From: Aeromicrobium sp. Sec7.5
GTDB lineage: Bacteria > Actinomycetota > Actinomycetes > Propionibacteriales > Nocardioidaceae
Direction: 5' to 3'
Length of the DNA stretch: 64,000 bases
NCBI RefSeq assembly: GCF_036867135.1
Contig: NZ_JBAJIJ010000001.1
Span: forward strand, 2,356,001 to 2,420,000
Of this stretch, positions 26,216 through 37,592 are shown piece by piece. Below the pieces are notes generated by a model. The model was not told the DNA's origin. It searched no databases and saw nothing but the letters and a program-made list of their open reading frames with translations. Every line of letters begins with the position of its first letter. The first letter of the stretch is position 1. The translations under genes were made by a program, and so were the position numbers.

Positions 26216-27544
26216 TCAGGCGAGGTCCAGCGGCTCGTGCGGCGTGGGGACCGGGCGGCGGTTCCGACGACGACGGCGGCGGGCCAGGGCGTCCCGGATG
26301 GGGGCGTCCTGCCGCATGAACCAGACCGCCGAGAGGGTGACCCCGATCCCCACCCCGAGACCGCTCGCGGCGAGCGCCCAGCGGGCGCCGAAGGCCTCAC
26401 CCAGCCAGCCGATCAGCGGGGCTCCGAGCGGCACGCTGCCGAGGAACACCATGAGGTAGAGCGAGGCGACGCGACCACGCATCGCCGGGTCGGTCGACAT
26501 CTGGATCAGGGCGTTGGCCGTGGTGACCGCCGTCAGCACCGACAGCCCCACGAGCGGCAGCACCGCGGCGTAGGTGACGTACGTGGGCATGACCGCCGAG
26601 AGCATCTGCACCGCGGAGAACGCGAGCGCCGCCCCGACGATGAACCGCAGCCGCGGCGACTCCCGGCGGGCGGCCAGCAGTGCGCCGGCGAGCGAGCCGG
26701 TGGCCATGATCGACCCCAGCAGCCCGAACTCCCCCGCCCCCTTGCCGAACTCCTCGGTCGCCATGAGCGCCGTGGTCACCGCGAAGTTCATCCCGAACGA
26801 GCCCATGAAGAAGACGCACGCGAAGAGCAGCACGAGGTCGGGCCGGGACCGCACGTAGCGGACGCCGGCCCGCACGGCGCCACGGCGATCACCCGTCAGC
26901 GGCGCGGGGTGCAGGGTCGAGGGGTCCATGAGCTGCAGGGCCAGCAGCACGAACCCGTAGCTCAGCGCGTTCGCCAGGATGACCCAGCCGGTCGCGAAGA
27001 CGCCTGAGCCGAGAGCGGCGATCAGGACGCCCGCGAGGGCCGGTCCGACGAGCCGGCCGGAGTTGAACGAGGCCGAGTTCAACGACACCGCGTTGCTGAG
27101 GTGCTCCTGTCCGACCATCTCCGCCACGAACGACTGCCGTGCCGGGGCCTCGAGGGCCCGGGCCGCCCCGAACAGGGTCGTGAGGACGTAGACCTGCCAG
27201 ACCTGCACCACGCCGGCGATGGCCAGCGCGCCGAGCAACGCCGAGGGCAGCGCCATGCCGACCTGGAGCCACCGCAGCAGGGTGCGCTTCGGCACCCGGT
27301 CGGCCAGCACGCCGGCGACCGGCGACAGCAGGAGCGACGGCAGGAGCTGCAGGGCGATCGTCAGGCCCAGCGCGGCGCCACTGCCGGTGAGCTCGAGCAC
27401 GAGCCAGGCCTGCGCGGTGCTCTGCAGCCAGGTGCCCACGTTCGAGAGCAGCCCGCCGGTCGCGTAGATGCGGTAGTTCCGGACCTCCAGCGAGGCGAAC
27501 GTCCCCGTCCTGGGCGCGGTCGACGCGGTGTGCGTCCGACTCAC
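26216..27544 (-). CDS. MFS transporter (MFS_3/DHA3 drug-efflux type)
   Basis: 442 aa, about twelve hydrophobic segments. The start region LEVRNYRIYATGGLLSNVGTWLQ and GVLADRVPKRTLL identify the EntS/TetV-like group. The C-terminus is rich in Arg (RRRRRRNRR). GTG 27544 overlaps the MarR stop by 4 nt (GTGA); longer in-frame readings run through the MarR gene. Likely an exporter controlled by the coupled MarR regulator; substrate unknown. Confidence 0.9.
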   Translation of the reverse strand: MSRTHTASTAPRTGTFASLEVRNYRIYATGGLLSNVGTWLQSTAQAWLVLELTGSGAALGLTIALQLLPSLLLSPVAGVLADRVPKRTLLRWLQVGMALPSALLGALAIAGVVQVWQVYVLTTLFGAARALEAPARQSFVAEMVGQEHLSNAVSLNSASFNSGRLVGPALAGVLIAALGSGVFATGWVILANALSYGFVLLALQLMDPSTLHPAPLTGDRRGAVRAGVRYVRSRPDLVLLFACVFFMGSFGMNFAVTTALMATEEFGKGAGEFGLLGSIMATGSLAGALLAARRESPRLRFIVGAALAFSAVQMLSAVMPTYVTYAAVLPLVGLSVLTAVTTANALIQMSTDPAMRGRVASLYLMVFLGSVPLGAPLIGWLGEAFGARWALAASGLGVGIGVTLSAVWFMRQDAPIRDALARRRRRRNRRPVPTPHEPLDLA

Positions 27545-27951
27545 GACTCGGCCAGGCGCGTCAGGATCTGCGCTGCCTCCGCCAGGACCTCGCGGTCGTG
27601 GGCGTCCATCTCCTGCAGGCGCAGGTACAGCCACGCGTCACGCCGCTCGCGCTCCTCGGCGAGCACCTTCGTGCCGAGGTCGGACACGCTGACCACGACC
27701 TGGCGACCGTCATCGGGATGAGCGGACTTGTCGACCAGACCGAGCTCGACGAGTCCCCCGAGCGTGCGGGTGATGGAGGGCGGACTGACCTTCTCGCGGG
27801 CCGCGAGGGCACCCGGGGTCACGGGTCCGGCGACCGTCATCGCGCCGAGCACCGAGAGCTGCGTCGGCGTGAGCTCGGAGTGTCGCTCCTGACGCAGCCG
27901 ACGGTTCAGCCGGGCCACGGCGATCGCGATCTCCTGAGCAGTGGCGGGCAT
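27541..27951 (-). CDS. MarR-family transcriptional regulator
   Basis: 136 aa winged-helix repressor. The helix-turn-helix lies in GALAAREKVSPPSITRTLGGL and the wing in DKSAHPDDGRQVVVSVSDLG. First gene of a two-gene operon with the MFS exporter. ATG 27951 has TAGGCT 6 nt upstream, so the mRNA is probably leaderless. A palindrome overlapping this promoter is the likely operator. Confidence 0.92.
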   Translation of the reverse strand: MPATAQEIAIAVARLNRRLRQERHSELTPTQLSVLGAMTVAGPVTPGALAAREKVSPPSITRTLGGLVELGLVDKSAHPDDGRQVVVSVSDLGTKVLAEERERRDAWLYLRLQEMDAHDREVLAEAAQILTRLAES

Positions 27952-27961
27952 GTCGTGAGCC

Positions 27962-27977
27962 TAGTTCATTAACCAAG
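27962..27977. promoter_or_regulatory. Probable MarR operator overlapping the marR-MFS promoter
   Basis: Core GTTCATTAAC (27964-27973) is an imperfect palindrome directly abutting the -10 TAGGCT (27963-27958, minus strand). It is the only A/T-rich block in the region. Position and symmetry fit autorepression. Confidence 0.55.
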
Positions 27978-28039
27978 CGAAACATCTTGCGCCCCCGACG
28001 TTTCACCCCACACCGACCGGGCGCTGACCGCCGCGGGAG

Positions 28040-28465
28040 TCAGGCCAGGGCGCGCTGGATCTGCTCGATCGTCTCGTCGGCGAGCTTCTCGACCGGACGG
28101 CGCAAGGCAATCCCCGCGATCCAGCCCCACGAGCGCGGGAAGTCGAACACCGCGCGGTAGTGGATCATGGTCCGCTCGCCGTCGCGCGTGAAGCTCAGGT
28201 GGTCCGTGGCGACGGTCTTGCCGTTCACGCCGCGGCACACGAAGTGCGTGGGCCGATCGTGCGCGATCGTCTCGTACTCGAGCTCGACGCTGCGGCCCAT
28301 GAAGGTCGAGACGTTGCGGTAGCGGGTCCCGAGCCCCCCGTCACCGGAGAGCCGCGTCGTCTCGACGGTTCCCGGGTCCCACGACTCGGTGTTCTCGAAG
28401 TCCGCGAGGAAGTCGAAGACCTCCTCGACCGGGCGGTCCACCACGAAGCTGCGCTCGACGTCCAT
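28040..28465 (-). CDS. SRPBCC-family (START-like/polyketide cyclase-like) protein
   Basis: 141 aa single-domain protein with typical family features: MDVERSFVVDRPVEEVFDFLADFENTE at the N-terminus (cut here to show only the pattern VDRPVEEVFDFL), SWDPG, and a C-terminal amphipathic helix (EKLADETIEQIQRAL). Such proteins bind small hydrophobic ligands; no specific function can be given. The start chosen is ATG 28465, with TACGGT 6 nt upstream (leaderless). A 46-bp gap separates it from the upstream CGNR gene. Confidence 0.8.
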   Translation of the reverse strand: MDVERSFVVDRPVEEVFDFLADFENTESWDPGTVETTRLSGDGGLGTRYRNVSTFMGRSVELEYETIAHDRPTHFVCRGVNGKTVATDHLSFTRDGERTMIHYRAVFDFPRSWGWIAGIALRRPVEKLADETIEQIQRALA

Positions 28466-28511
28466 GAGGCCACCGTAGGGGTGCTTCGGGTGATCGGCCG
28501 AGGAGCCGCGC

Positions 28512-29060
28512 TCAGCCGGCGTCGAGGCCATCGCGCTGGCGTGCCCGGTATGCCGCCGCAGCGACCCGGTTGCCGCACGCCGTGCTGCAGAACCGGCGCG
28601 AGCGGTTGCGCGAGAGGTCGACCACGACCCCGTCGCACTCGGGGTCGTCGCAGCGCGACAACCGCAACATCTCGTCGGCGCGGATCACGTCGATCATCGC
28701 CATGGCGGTCTCGACGAGGATCCGCTCGGCGAACGGTCGCTCCTGGGCCACCGCGTGCACGTGCCAGTCGAAGGTGTCGTGTCGCACGAGCTGAGGGAGC
28801 GCGTTGCCCTCGCGCAGCATCTCGTTGACGAGGTCGACGGCCTCGTCGCGGGACGCCAGCAGGACCTCCCGCAGACGGGGCCTCAGCGCACGCACCTCGT
28901 CGAGCTCACGACGGTCGTGGCCTCGCGAGCCGGTGTAGCGGTGCTCGGTCGCGAACGCGTCGAGCTCCTCGACCGTCGCGAGGGTGTCGGGCTCCAGGGC
29001 GCTGTTGGCCAGCCAGACGGCCGCGACGAGGACCTGCTCGACGTCATGGGCGAACACCAT
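28512..29060 (-). CDS. CGNR zinc-finger (ABATE-domain) transcriptional regulator
   Basis: 182 aa. An N-terminal ABATE domain is followed by a CGNR zinc finger: CDDPECDGVVVDLSRN then FCSTACGNRVAAAAYRAR. ATG 29060 has TAAGGT 6 nt upstream. Divergent from an EamA transporter gene with only 39 bp between the starts, a common pairing that suggests it controls the transporter. The ligand is unknown. Confidence 0.88.
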   Translation of the reverse strand: MVFAHDVEQVLVAAVWLANSALEPDTLATVEELDAFATEHRYTGSRGHDRRELDEVRALRPRLREVLLASRDEAVDLVNEMLREGNALPQLVRHDTFDWHVHAVAQERPFAERILVETAMAMIDVIRADEMLRLSRCDDPECDGVVVDLSRNRSRRFCSTACGNRVAAAAYRARQRDGLDAG

Positions 29061-29099
29061 GTTGACACCTTACGACACTCGCCCGTAGCGTCATGACCC
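29061..29099. promoter_or_regulatory. Overlapping divergent promoters of the CGNR regulator and EamA transporter
   Basis: Plus strand: TTGACA (29062-29067), 18-nt spacer, TAGCGT (29086-29091), then ATG 29100. Minus strand: TAAGGT (29072-29067), 6 nt before ATG 29060. The -35 of one promoter overlaps the -10 of the other. The element tgtcgtaaggtgtca contains a repeated TGTC and could be the regulator's site. Confidence 0.6.
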
Positions 29100-30101
29100 A
29101 TGACCACCATGACCCATGATGCCGCCGTGGCGGACGCGCCGAGCCGTTTCGGCGCCGGCCTGCTGCTCGCCCTCGTGAGCGCGACCGCGTTCGGCACGTC
29201 GGGCGCCCTGGCTCGCGGGTTGATCGAGTCCGGCTGGTCGCCCGGGGCCGCCGTCACGCTGCGCATCCTGGTCGCGGCGGCCGTGCTCGTCGTGCCGGTG
29301 GCCCTGAGCCTGCGAGGCCGGTGGCGCACCCTCCTGCAGAACGCGCGACTCGTCACGGGCTACGGCGTGGGCGCCGTCGCCGGCGCCCAGCTCTGCTACT
29401 TCCAGGCCGTCGCCCGCATGGACGTCGGCATGGCGCTGCTGATCGAGTACACCGCGCCCGTCGCGGTCGTCCTGTGGCTGTGGCTGCGACGCGGGGAGCG
29501 TCCGGGGGCCCTCACGCTGGCCGGTGCCGCCGTCGCGGCCCTGGGTCTCGTGCTGGTCCTCGACCTGCTCTCGGGCGGCAGCCTCGACCCGGTCGGCGTG
29601 CTGTGGGCGCTCGGCGCGATGGTCGGGGCCGCCTCGTACTTCCTGCTCTCGGCCGACGACAGCTCCGGGCTCCCGCCCCTCGCCCTCGTGGGCGGCGGGC
29701 TCGTCGTGGCGGGCACCGGCCTCGGGCTCGCCTGCCTCGTCGGGATCCTCCCGTGGGCCGCCAGCACGAGCGACGTGACGTTCGCCGTCGCCACGGTGCC
29801 GTGGTGGGCCCCGGTGGTGGCGCTCGGCGTGCTCGCCGGAGCCGTCTCGTACCTGACCGGCGTCGCCGCGGCGCGACGACTGGGGTCGCGTCTCGCCTCG
29901 TTCATCGCCCTGACCGAGGTGCTCGCGGCACTCGCGTTCGCCGCCCTGCTGCTCAACCAGGTCCCGTCGGCCGTGCAGCTGCTCGGCGGGGCCGGCGTCC
30001 TGGCCGGAGTCGTACTCGTGAAGCTGGGAGAGCCCCGGCCACCGATCACGCCCGAGGAGGGCGGAGCGGTCGCCGGGGCTCTCCCGGTGGCTGGTTCGTG
30101 A
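29100..30101 (+). CDS. EamA/DMT-superfamily transporter
   Basis: 333 aa with ten hydrophobic segments in two EamA halves (first half around ATAFGTSGALARGLI and MALLIEYTAPVAVVLW; second around VSYLTGVAAARRLGSRLASF). Probably exports a metabolite such as an amino acid or drug-like compound. The first of two closely spaced ATGs was taken as start because the -10 element places the transcript start just before it. Converges with sdhB, 21 bp apart. Confidence 0.9.
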   Translation: MTTMTHDAAVADAPSRFGAGLLLALVSATAFGTSGALARGLIESGWSPGAAVTLRILVAAAVLVVPVALSLRGRWRTLLQNARLVTGYGVGAVAGAQLCYFQAVARMDVGMALLIEYTAPVAVVLWLWLRRGERPGALTLAGAAVAALGLVLVLDLLSGGSLDPVGVLWALGAMVGAASYFLLSADDSSGLPPLALVGGGLVVAGTGLGLACLVGILPWAASTSDVTFAVATVPWWAPVVALGVLAGAVSYLTGVAAARRLGSRLASFIALTEVLAALAFAALLLNQVPSAVQLLGGAGVLAGVVLVKLGEPRPPITPEEGGAVAGALPVAGS

Positions 30102-30122
30102 CCAGCGGAGACTGACCTCCGG

Positions 30123-30875
30123 TCAGCCGCCGACGCTCTGGCGCGCGAGCGCACCCAGCAGGTCGCGGTTCAGCCGGCTGATGACGTCGAGCGGGATGCC
30201 CTTGGGGCAGGCCGCGGTGCACTCACCGATGTTGGTGCAGCCGCCGAATCCCTCGGCGTCGTGCTGCTCGATCATGCCGAGCACGCGCGAGTCACGCTCG
30301 GGCTGACCCTGCGGCAGCAGACCCAGGTGGGTGATCTTCGAGGCCGTGAACAGCATCGCCGAGCCGTTGGGGCACGCGGCGACGCAGGCGCCGCAGCCGA
30401 TGCACGTGGCCGCCTCGAAGGCGTGGTCGGCGTCGGCCTTCGGCACCGCGATGTTGTTGGCCTCGACCGCGGATCCCGTGGGGGCGCTGATGTAGCCGCC
30501 GGCCTGGATGATGCGGTCGAAGGCGCCGCGGTCGACGACGAGGTCCTTGACGACCGGGAACGCACCCGCGCGCCACGGCTCGATGTCGAGGACGTCGCCG
30601 TCGGAGAACGTGCGCATGTGCAGCTGGCAGGTCGTGGTGACCTCGGGGCCGTGCGGGATGCCGTTGATCACGACGCCGCACGAGCCGCAGATGCCCTCAC
30701 GGCAGTCCGAGTCGAACGCGACCGGGTCCTCGCCGTCGAGCGTCAGCTTCTCGTTGAGGACGTCGAGCATCTCGAGGAACGACATGTGCTCGTCGACGTC
30801 GTCGAGCGGGTACGAGACCATGGAGCCCTTGGCGTCCGCGTCCTGCTGGCGCCAGATGTTGACGGTGATCTTCAC
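30123..30875 (-). CDS. sdhB: Succinate dehydrogenase iron-sulfur subunit
   Basis: 250 aa. [2Fe-2S] ligands in [10 protein letters not shown] and the following cysteine region; [4Fe-4S] ligands in [12 protein letters not shown]; the third cluster in [14 protein letters not shown]. Passes electrons from SdhA to the membrane subunit. GTG 30875 has GGGAGAG upstream and lies 13 nt after the sdhA stop. The last gene of sdhCAB. Confidence 0.96.
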   Translation of the reverse strand: MKITVNIWRQQDADAKGSMVSYPLDDVDEHMSFLEMLDVLNEKLTLDGEDPVAFDSDCREGICGSCGVVINGIPHGPEVTTTCQLHMRTFSDGDVLDIEPWRAGAFPVVKDLVVDRGAFDRIIQAGGYISAPTGSAVEANNIAVPKADADHAFEAATCIGCGACVAACPNGSAMLFTASKITHLGLLPQGQPERDSRVLGMIEQHDAEGFGGCTNIGECTAACPKGIPLDVISRLNRDLLGALARQSVGG

Positions 30876-30888
30876 TTGCAGCTCTCCC

Positions 30889-32871
<1,983 letters not shown>

Positions 32872-32876
32872 GGGGT

Positions 32877-33593
32877 TCAGCCCTCCAGTCCGAGCAGGAT
32901 GGCCCACGGCGGCAGCAGGAAGCCGAGGACGATGACGAGCGTCACGACGACGGCGATGCCCGTGAGCCGGGAGTCGATGCGGTTGGCGCTGCGGTTGCCG
33001 CCGAGCGTGGTCAGGGCGCTCCAGATGCCGTGCCACAGGTGGAAGCCGACGGCGAGCATCGCGACGGTGTAGGCCGCGACGACCCACCAGATCTCGAAGC
33101 CGTTGACGACCCGCTCGTAGGGGCTGTCGGACGCGCCACCGGGCGCGATGACGTTCGCCGTCAGGTGAAGGATGTGGTAGACGATGAACGTCAGGACGAC
33201 GATGCCGCCCCAGCGCATCGTGAACGACGCGTAGCTGCGCTGGATGCCGGTCCGGTTCTGCTTGGAGTGGTAGCGACGAGCGCCGACCACGCCGGCGGCG
33301 GCGCGGTTGCGACGCCACAGCACGACGACCGCGTAGATGTGGGCGATGATCGCCGCGAGGAGCACGACGCGCACGATCCAGAGCAAGCCCTCGTAGGGCA
33401 GGATCGGCTCGCCGAAGGTGCGCAGGTGCTCGGCGTACTCGTCGAACGCCTCCTGGCCCGCGAAGACCTTCAGGTTGCCGTACATGTGCAGGAGCAGGTA
33501 CCCGATCATGATCAGACCGGAGACCGCCATCAGGTACTTGAGCGCCACCGTCGACCGCGTCGCGGGCGTGCGCTTCATCGTCGAGGAAGTCAC
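32877..33593 (-). CDS. sdhC: Succinate dehydrogenase cytochrome b membrane subunit
   Basis: 238 aa with five hydrophobic segments. Histidines are in helix positions expected for heme ligands ([37 protein letters not shown]). The start is uncertain. GTG 33593 ([19 protein letters not shown]) gives a normal N-terminal length and lies about 9 nt after TACTGT, a likely -10 element. An ATG at 33656 would add 21 Ser/Thr/Glu-rich residues. Divergent from a LysR gene. Confidence 0.92.
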   Translation of the reverse strand: MTSSTMKRTPATRSTVALKYLMAVSGLIMIGYLLLHMYGNLKVFAGQEAFDEYAEHLRTFGEPILPYEGLLWIVRVVLLAAIIAHIYAVVVLWRRNRAAAGVVGARRYHSKQNRTGIQRSYASFTMRWGGIVVLTFIVYHILHLTANVIAPGGASDSPYERVVNGFEIWWVVAAYTVAMLAVGFHLWHGIWSALTTLGGNRSANRIDSRLTGIAVVVTLVIVLGFLLPPWAILLGLEG

Positions 33594-33683
33594 CACGTTG
33601 GCCACAGTAGGTGTGATTGATGATTCTGTCTCAGTCTCACTGAGGCTCGCTTGCATAGACGACGGGCATGACAGACTGCTCGC

Positions 33684-34559
33684 ATGCAGGTCCAGCAGCT
33701 CCGCTACTTCGTGGCGGTCGCCCAGACGCGGCACTTCACCCGCGCCGCCGAGCTGACCGGCGTCTCCCAGCCCAGCATGTCCAAGCAGATCCGCGTGCTG
33801 GAGAACTCCTTGGGCACACCGCTGTTCGTCCGCAACCGCGGGGCGATCGAGCTGACCAGTGCGGGCGAGGCGCTGCTCCCCCACGCCGAGCGGATCCTGA
33901 TCGACGTGGAGGCCGCCGAGGAGTCGGTGCAGGAGGTCGCGGGGCTGCGCCGGGGCCGGGTGCGGCTCGGGGCGACGCCCTCCCTGTGCGACGGGCTCCT
34001 CCCCGAGGTGCTGACCGCGTTCCACCGACGCCACCCTGGCATCGACCTGGAGGTGCACGAGTCCGGCTCCCGGCTGCTCATGACCGAGCTCGTGCGCGGA
34101 CGCCTCGACCTGGCGCTCAACATCGTGTCGGCGACGACCGAGCACGAGGACCTCGTCACGACCGAGCTGCTGACCGAGCAGCTGGTTCTCGTGGGCCCCC
34201 CGCACCACGACCTCGCGACGGAGGTCCCGCTCCGCGACCTCCGCGACGTTCCGCTCGTCATGGCGCGCGAGGGCTACGACCTGCGCGACCGCACCAACGC
34301 CGCGTGCCGCGAGGCGGGGTTCGAGCCGGTGATCGCCGTGGAGGGCGGCGAGATGAGCGCCGTGCTCCGGTTCGTCGAGGCGGGCCTGGGCCACGCGATC
34401 GTGCCGCAGATGGTCGTCGCGACCCGGCCCCAGCTGGCGGTGGCCCGCCTCGTCTCCCCCACGCTCACCCGCACGATCGGGGTGTCGCACCGCGACGAGC
34501 AGGCGATGTCGCTCGCGGCACGCGCCTTCCGCGACGAGCTCGTGCGGGCCCTGGGCTGA
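33684..34559 (+). CDS. LysR-family transcriptional regulator
   Basis: 291 aa. N-terminal winged HTH (FTRAAELTGVSQPSMSKQIR, residues about 18-37) and a C-terminal periplasmic-binding-like effector domain. Divergent from sdhCAB with at most 90 bp between starts, so regulation of succinate dehydrogenase by this protein is a reasonable inference. Effector unknown. The start is ATG 33684. Confidence 0.92.
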   Translation: MQVQQLRYFVAVAQTRHFTRAAELTGVSQPSMSKQIRVLENSLGTPLFVRNRGAIELTSAGEALLPHAERILIDVEAAEESVQEVAGLRRGRVRLGATPSLCDGLLPEVLTAFHRRHPGIDLEVHESGSRLLMTELVRGRLDLALNIVSATTEHEDLVTTELLTEQLVLVGPPHHDLATEVPLRDLRDVPLVMAREGYDLRDRTNAACREAGFEPVIAVEGGEMSAVLRFVEAGLGHAIVPQMVVATRPQLAVARLVSPTLTRTIGVSHRDEQAMSLAARAFRDELVRALG

Positions 34560-34596
34560 GGAGCGCGACGGGCACGCGACCGCTCACCGTGGTGAC

Positions 34597-34779
34597 GGAC
34601 AGGCGGCCACGGACCATCGAGCAGCGGGGCGGTGAGTCAGCAACCTTTCGACTACCCGGAGAGGTTGCCCGCTCACCGCCGACGTCGAGCAGTGGTGAGT
34701 CAGCAACCTTTCGACTACCCGGAGAGGTTGCCCGCTCACCGCTCCCGCCGACCGCCGGCTGGTCTGTGGCCGCTTGTCC
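34597..34779. repeat. Composite intergenic element, repeat family R2: two 48-bp direct repeats inside 20-bp inverted ends
   Basis: Ends: ggacaggcggccacggacca (34597-34616) and tggtctgtggccgcttgtcc (34760-34779), complementary except at two positions. Inside, two identical 48-bp units (34631-34678 and 34694-34741), each itself palindromic: ggtgag-tca-gcaacct at one side and aggttgc-ccg-ctcacc at the other. No coding capacity. Fills most of the 280-bp gap between the lysR and 2H-phosphoesterase stops. A related element lies at 52599-52743. Confidence 0.85.
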
Positions 34780-34839
34780 GCTAGTTCCGCCGAGCGGGAC
34801 CCACCATGACTTCGCTGACCGGCTCCGCCGGTGAAGGTC

Positions 34840-35382
34840 TCAGCCGAGCGGGAAACGGGTGTCGACGTGCCAGCCGCGACCGTCGTGGCAGAACAGCACG
34901 AAGTCGCGCACCGGGAACTCCGCCGTGAAGCCCGCAAGCTCCTCGCAGGCCTGGTCGAGCGACGACCGGTCGAGGTGGTGCGCCACGGTGACGTGCGGAT
35001 GGAACGGGAAGTCCGGCTCACCCGTGGCCAGCCGGTCGCGCACGTCGTCGGCCAGACGGGCCGTCTCCTCGGCGCCGTCGGCCACGGCGACGTAGGCGAC
35101 CGGCGAGACCGGCGCGAACGTGTCGGTGCCGTCGAGCCGCATCGTGAACGGCTGGTGCCCGGCACCGATCGCGGCCAGGGCGGCCCGCACCGTCTCGATC
35201 TCCGCGGCCGCCACGGCGGTCGGCGGCACGAGGGTCACGTGGGTGGGGACGCGGTCACCCTCCGGGTCGCCGAACTCGCAGCGCTTGCCCCGCAGGTGGG
35301 AGGCGTGCGGCTCGGGCACCGCGATGGCGACGCCGTACGTGATCTCGTCGGCCGGCGTCCCGACCGTCTCCTGGACGCTCAT
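34840..35382 (-). CDS. 2'-5' RNA ligase/2H phosphoesterase family protein
   Basis: 180 aa with the two His-x-Thr/Val-type motifs of the 2H fold: THVTLVPP and HPHVTVAH. Family members act on 2'-5' or cyclic phosphodiesters in RNA or nucleotides; the exact substrate is unknown. ATG 35382 overlaps the trpS stop by 4 nt, so it is probably translated in coupling with tryptophanyl-tRNA synthetase. Confidence 0.85.
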   Translation of the reverse strand: MSVQETVGTPADEITYGVAIAVPEPHASHLRGKRCEFGDPEGDRVPTHVTLVPPTAVAAAEIETVRAALAAIGAGHQPFTMRLDGTDTFAPVSPVAYVAVADGAEETARLADDVRDRLATGEPDFPFHPHVTVAHHLDRSSLDQACEELAGFTAEFPVRDFVLFCHDGRGWHVDTRFPLG

Positions 35383-36431
35383 GCCGGAGTGACGAATCCG
35401 GAGCGCTCGTAGACGCGCGCGAGGGTGGGCGCCGCGACCTCGCGGGCACGGGCGGCGCCGGCGGCCAGGATGCGGTCGAGCTCGGCGCGGTCACCCAGGA
35501 GCTCCCGCGTCCGGTCGCCGAACGTGCCCACGAAGTCCGCCAGCAGGTCGCCGAGGGCCACCTTGAGGTGCCCGTACTGCTGCCCCTCGTACTCGGCCAC
35601 GACCTCCTCGATCGAACGCCCCGTGAGAGCGGAGTAGATCGTCAGCAGGTTCGAGATGCCCGGCTTGCCGACCGGGTCGTGGGCGATCTCCGAACCGGAG
35701 TCCGTGACCGCGGACCGCACCTTCTTGGCGACCTGCTTCGGGGTGTCGGTCAGGTCGACGACCCCCGCGTGCGAGGCGTTGGAGCCGCTCATCTTCGAGG
35801 TCGGGTCCTGCAGGTCGTAGATCTTCGCGGTGGCCTTGACGATGTGCGCCTCGGGCACCGTGAACGTCTCGCCGAAGCGGTGGTTGAACCGCTGGGCGAG
35901 GTTGCGGGTCAGCTCGACGTGCTGGCGCTGGTCCTCGCCGACCGGGACCTTGTCGGCCTGGTAGATCAAGATGTCGGCCGCCATCAGGATCGGGTACGTG
36001 AAGAGCCCGACGCTCGCGTTGTCGCTCCCGTTCCTGGCCGACTTGTCCTTGAACTGGGTCATGCGGCCGGCCTCGCCGAAGCCGGTGATGCCGTTCAGGA
36101 CCCAGGCCAGCTGCGCGTGCTCCGGGACGTGGCTCTGCACGAACAGGGCGCTGCGCTCCGGGTCGACGCCCGAGGCCAGCATCTGCGCGGCGGCGACGTA
36201 CGTCCGCTCCCGCAGCAGCGCCGGGTCGTAGTCGACCGTGATCGCGTGCAGGTCGGGGATGAAGTAGAACGCCTCGAACTCGTCCTGGAGCGCGACCCAC
36301 TGCCGGAAGGCACCGAAGTAGTTGCCCAGGTGGTAGGAGTCAGCGGTGGGCTGAGCGCCGGAGAGCGCCCGGGGTCGTCGCGCCGTACCTGACCCCGGGG
36401 GGCCTGACCGCTGGGGGGAAGGGTCGGACAT
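35379..36431 (-). CDS. trpS: Tryptophanyl-tRNA synthetase
   Basis: 350 aa class I aminoacyl-tRNA synthetase. The HIGH-type motif is HLGNY in [15 protein letters not shown]; the KMSKS-type motif is [11 protein letters not shown]. Further blocks: [31 protein letters not shown] and [13 protein letters not shown]. The start chosen is ATG 36431 ([10 protein letters not shown]), with CATGAT 7 nt upstream as a leaderless -10. Divergent from galK. Confidence 0.95.
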   Translation of the reverse strand: MSDPSPQRSGPPGSGTARRPRALSGAQPTADSYHLGNYFGAFRQWVALQDEFEAFYFIPDLHAITVDYDPALLRERTYVAAAQMLASGVDPERSALFVQSHVPEHAQLAWVLNGITGFGEAGRMTQFKDKSARNGSDNASVGLFTYPILMAADILIYQADKVPVGEDQRQHVELTRNLAQRFNHRFGETFTVPEAHIVKATAKIYDLQDPTSKMSGSNASHAGVVDLTDTPKQVAKKVRSAVTDSGSEIAHDPVGKPGISNLLTIYSALTGRSIEEVVAEYEGQQYGHLKVALGDLLADFVGTFGDRTRELLGDRAELDRILAAGAARAREVAAPTLARVYERSGFVTPA

Positions 36432-36503
36432 GGCCAGCATCATGCCAGCCCACCTGTGGACGGCCGCCGCAGCCCGGAGGCCGCGCTCACCTAGGGTCGG
36501 TGC

Positions 36504-37592
36504 GTGGTCGAGATCAAGCAGTGGCACGTGCCCGGACGCGTCAACCTGGTCGGCGAGCACCTCGACCACAACGGGGGGCCCACGCTCCCCTTCGCGATCG
36601 ACCGGGGCCTCACGGTCAAGGCCCGGCGCCGTGACGACGAGCGGATCGCGGTCTGGAGCGGAGGCGAGCGGGCCGACGTGTCGCTGTCGGTCGAGCCGGG
36701 CGAGGTGGACGGCTGGGCCGGCTACGTCGCGGGCGTGGTCTGGGCCCTGCAGCAGGCCGGCCAGCGGGTGGCCGGCACCGACCTCGTGGTGGAGTCCGCC
36801 CTCCCCCGCGGCGCGGGGCTGGCGTCCTCGGCCGCACTCACGTGCGGCGTCGCACTGGCGCTCGCCGACGTCGCGGGCCTCGAGATCGACCGCCCCTCGA
36901 TCGCGGCCGTGGCGCAGCGCGCCGAGACCGACTTCGTGGGCGCTCCCGTGGGCCGCATGGACCAGCTCGCCGTCCTGCTGGCCCAACCGGGCCACGCCCT
37001 GCTCATCGATCACCGGCCCGACCCGCCCGTCACGAGCGACGTCGAGCTCGACCCCGCCTCGGCAGGGCTCGCGCTCGCCGTCATCGACACCCGCGTGCAC
37101 CACGACCTCGCGGCCGGCGAGTACGCCGTGCGCCGCCAGGAGTGCGCCGCCGCCTGCACCGAGCTCGGCCTCGAGCACCTGAGTGCCGCCCCGGTCGACG
37201 CCGTGTTCAAGCTCGAGGACCCCGTGCTCGTCCGCCGCACCCGGCACGTCATCACCGAGACGACGCGCGTCCGGGGCGCCGTCAAGGCGCTGCGCACCGG
37301 TCACTGGGAGCAGCTCGGCACGATCCTCACCTCGTCGCACGAGTCCCTGCGCGACGACTTCGAGGTCAGCTGCCCCGAGCTCGACCTCGCGGTCGAGCTC
37401 GCGCTCGAGCACGGCGCTCTGGGCGCCCGCCTGACCGGTGGTGGGTTCGGCGGCAGCGTCATCGCGCTGGTGCCCGTCGACCGGGCCGCCGCCATGGCCG
37501 CCGCGATCAAGGAGGCGTTCGTCGCACGCACCTGGGCCGAGCCCGTCGTGGCGCCCGTGCGCCCGTCGGCAGGTGCCAGACTGGTCCCGTGA
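36504..37592 (+). CDS. galK: Galactokinase (GHMP sugar kinase)
   Basis: 362 aa. The N-terminal galactokinase signature is modified ([16 protein letters not shown]; usual form GEHTDYN). The ATP loop is [13 protein letters not shown], and the C-terminal GHMP motif is [16 protein letters not shown] 36504 lies 6 nt after TAGGGT (leaderless). No galT or galE is nearby, so a related sugar is possible. Its stop overlaps the pheA start (GTGA). Confidence 0.87.
   Translation: MVEIKQWHVPGRVNLVGEHLDHNGGPTLPFAIDRGLTVKARRRDDERIAVWSGGERADVSLSVEPGEVDGWAGYVAGVVWALQQAGQRVAGTDLVVESALPRGAGLASSAALTCGVALALADVAGLEIDRPSIAAVAQRAETDFVGAPVGRMDQLAVLLAQPGHALLIDHRPDPPVTSDVELDPASAGLALAVIDTRVHHDLAAGEYAVRRQECAAACTELGLEHLSAAPVDAVFKLEDPVLVRRTRHVITETTRVRGAVKALRTGHWEQLGTILTSSHESLRDDFEVSCPELDLAVELALEHGALGARLTGGGFGGSVIALVPVDRAAAMAAAIKEAFVARTWAEPVVAPVRPSAGARLVP

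Noticed and set aside
30112..30126. Short palindrome ctgacc-tcc-ggtcag between the EamA and sdhB stops
   Set aside because: A 6-bp stem overlapping the sdhB stop is too weak to call as a terminator.
34631..34741. CRISPR-like direct repeats
   Set aside because: Only two units, each internally palindromic, separated by 15 nt, with no spacers or cas genes.
36504..37592. A Leloir galactose operon
   Set aside because: galK stands without galT, galE or a galactose transporter; the neighbours are trpS and pheA.
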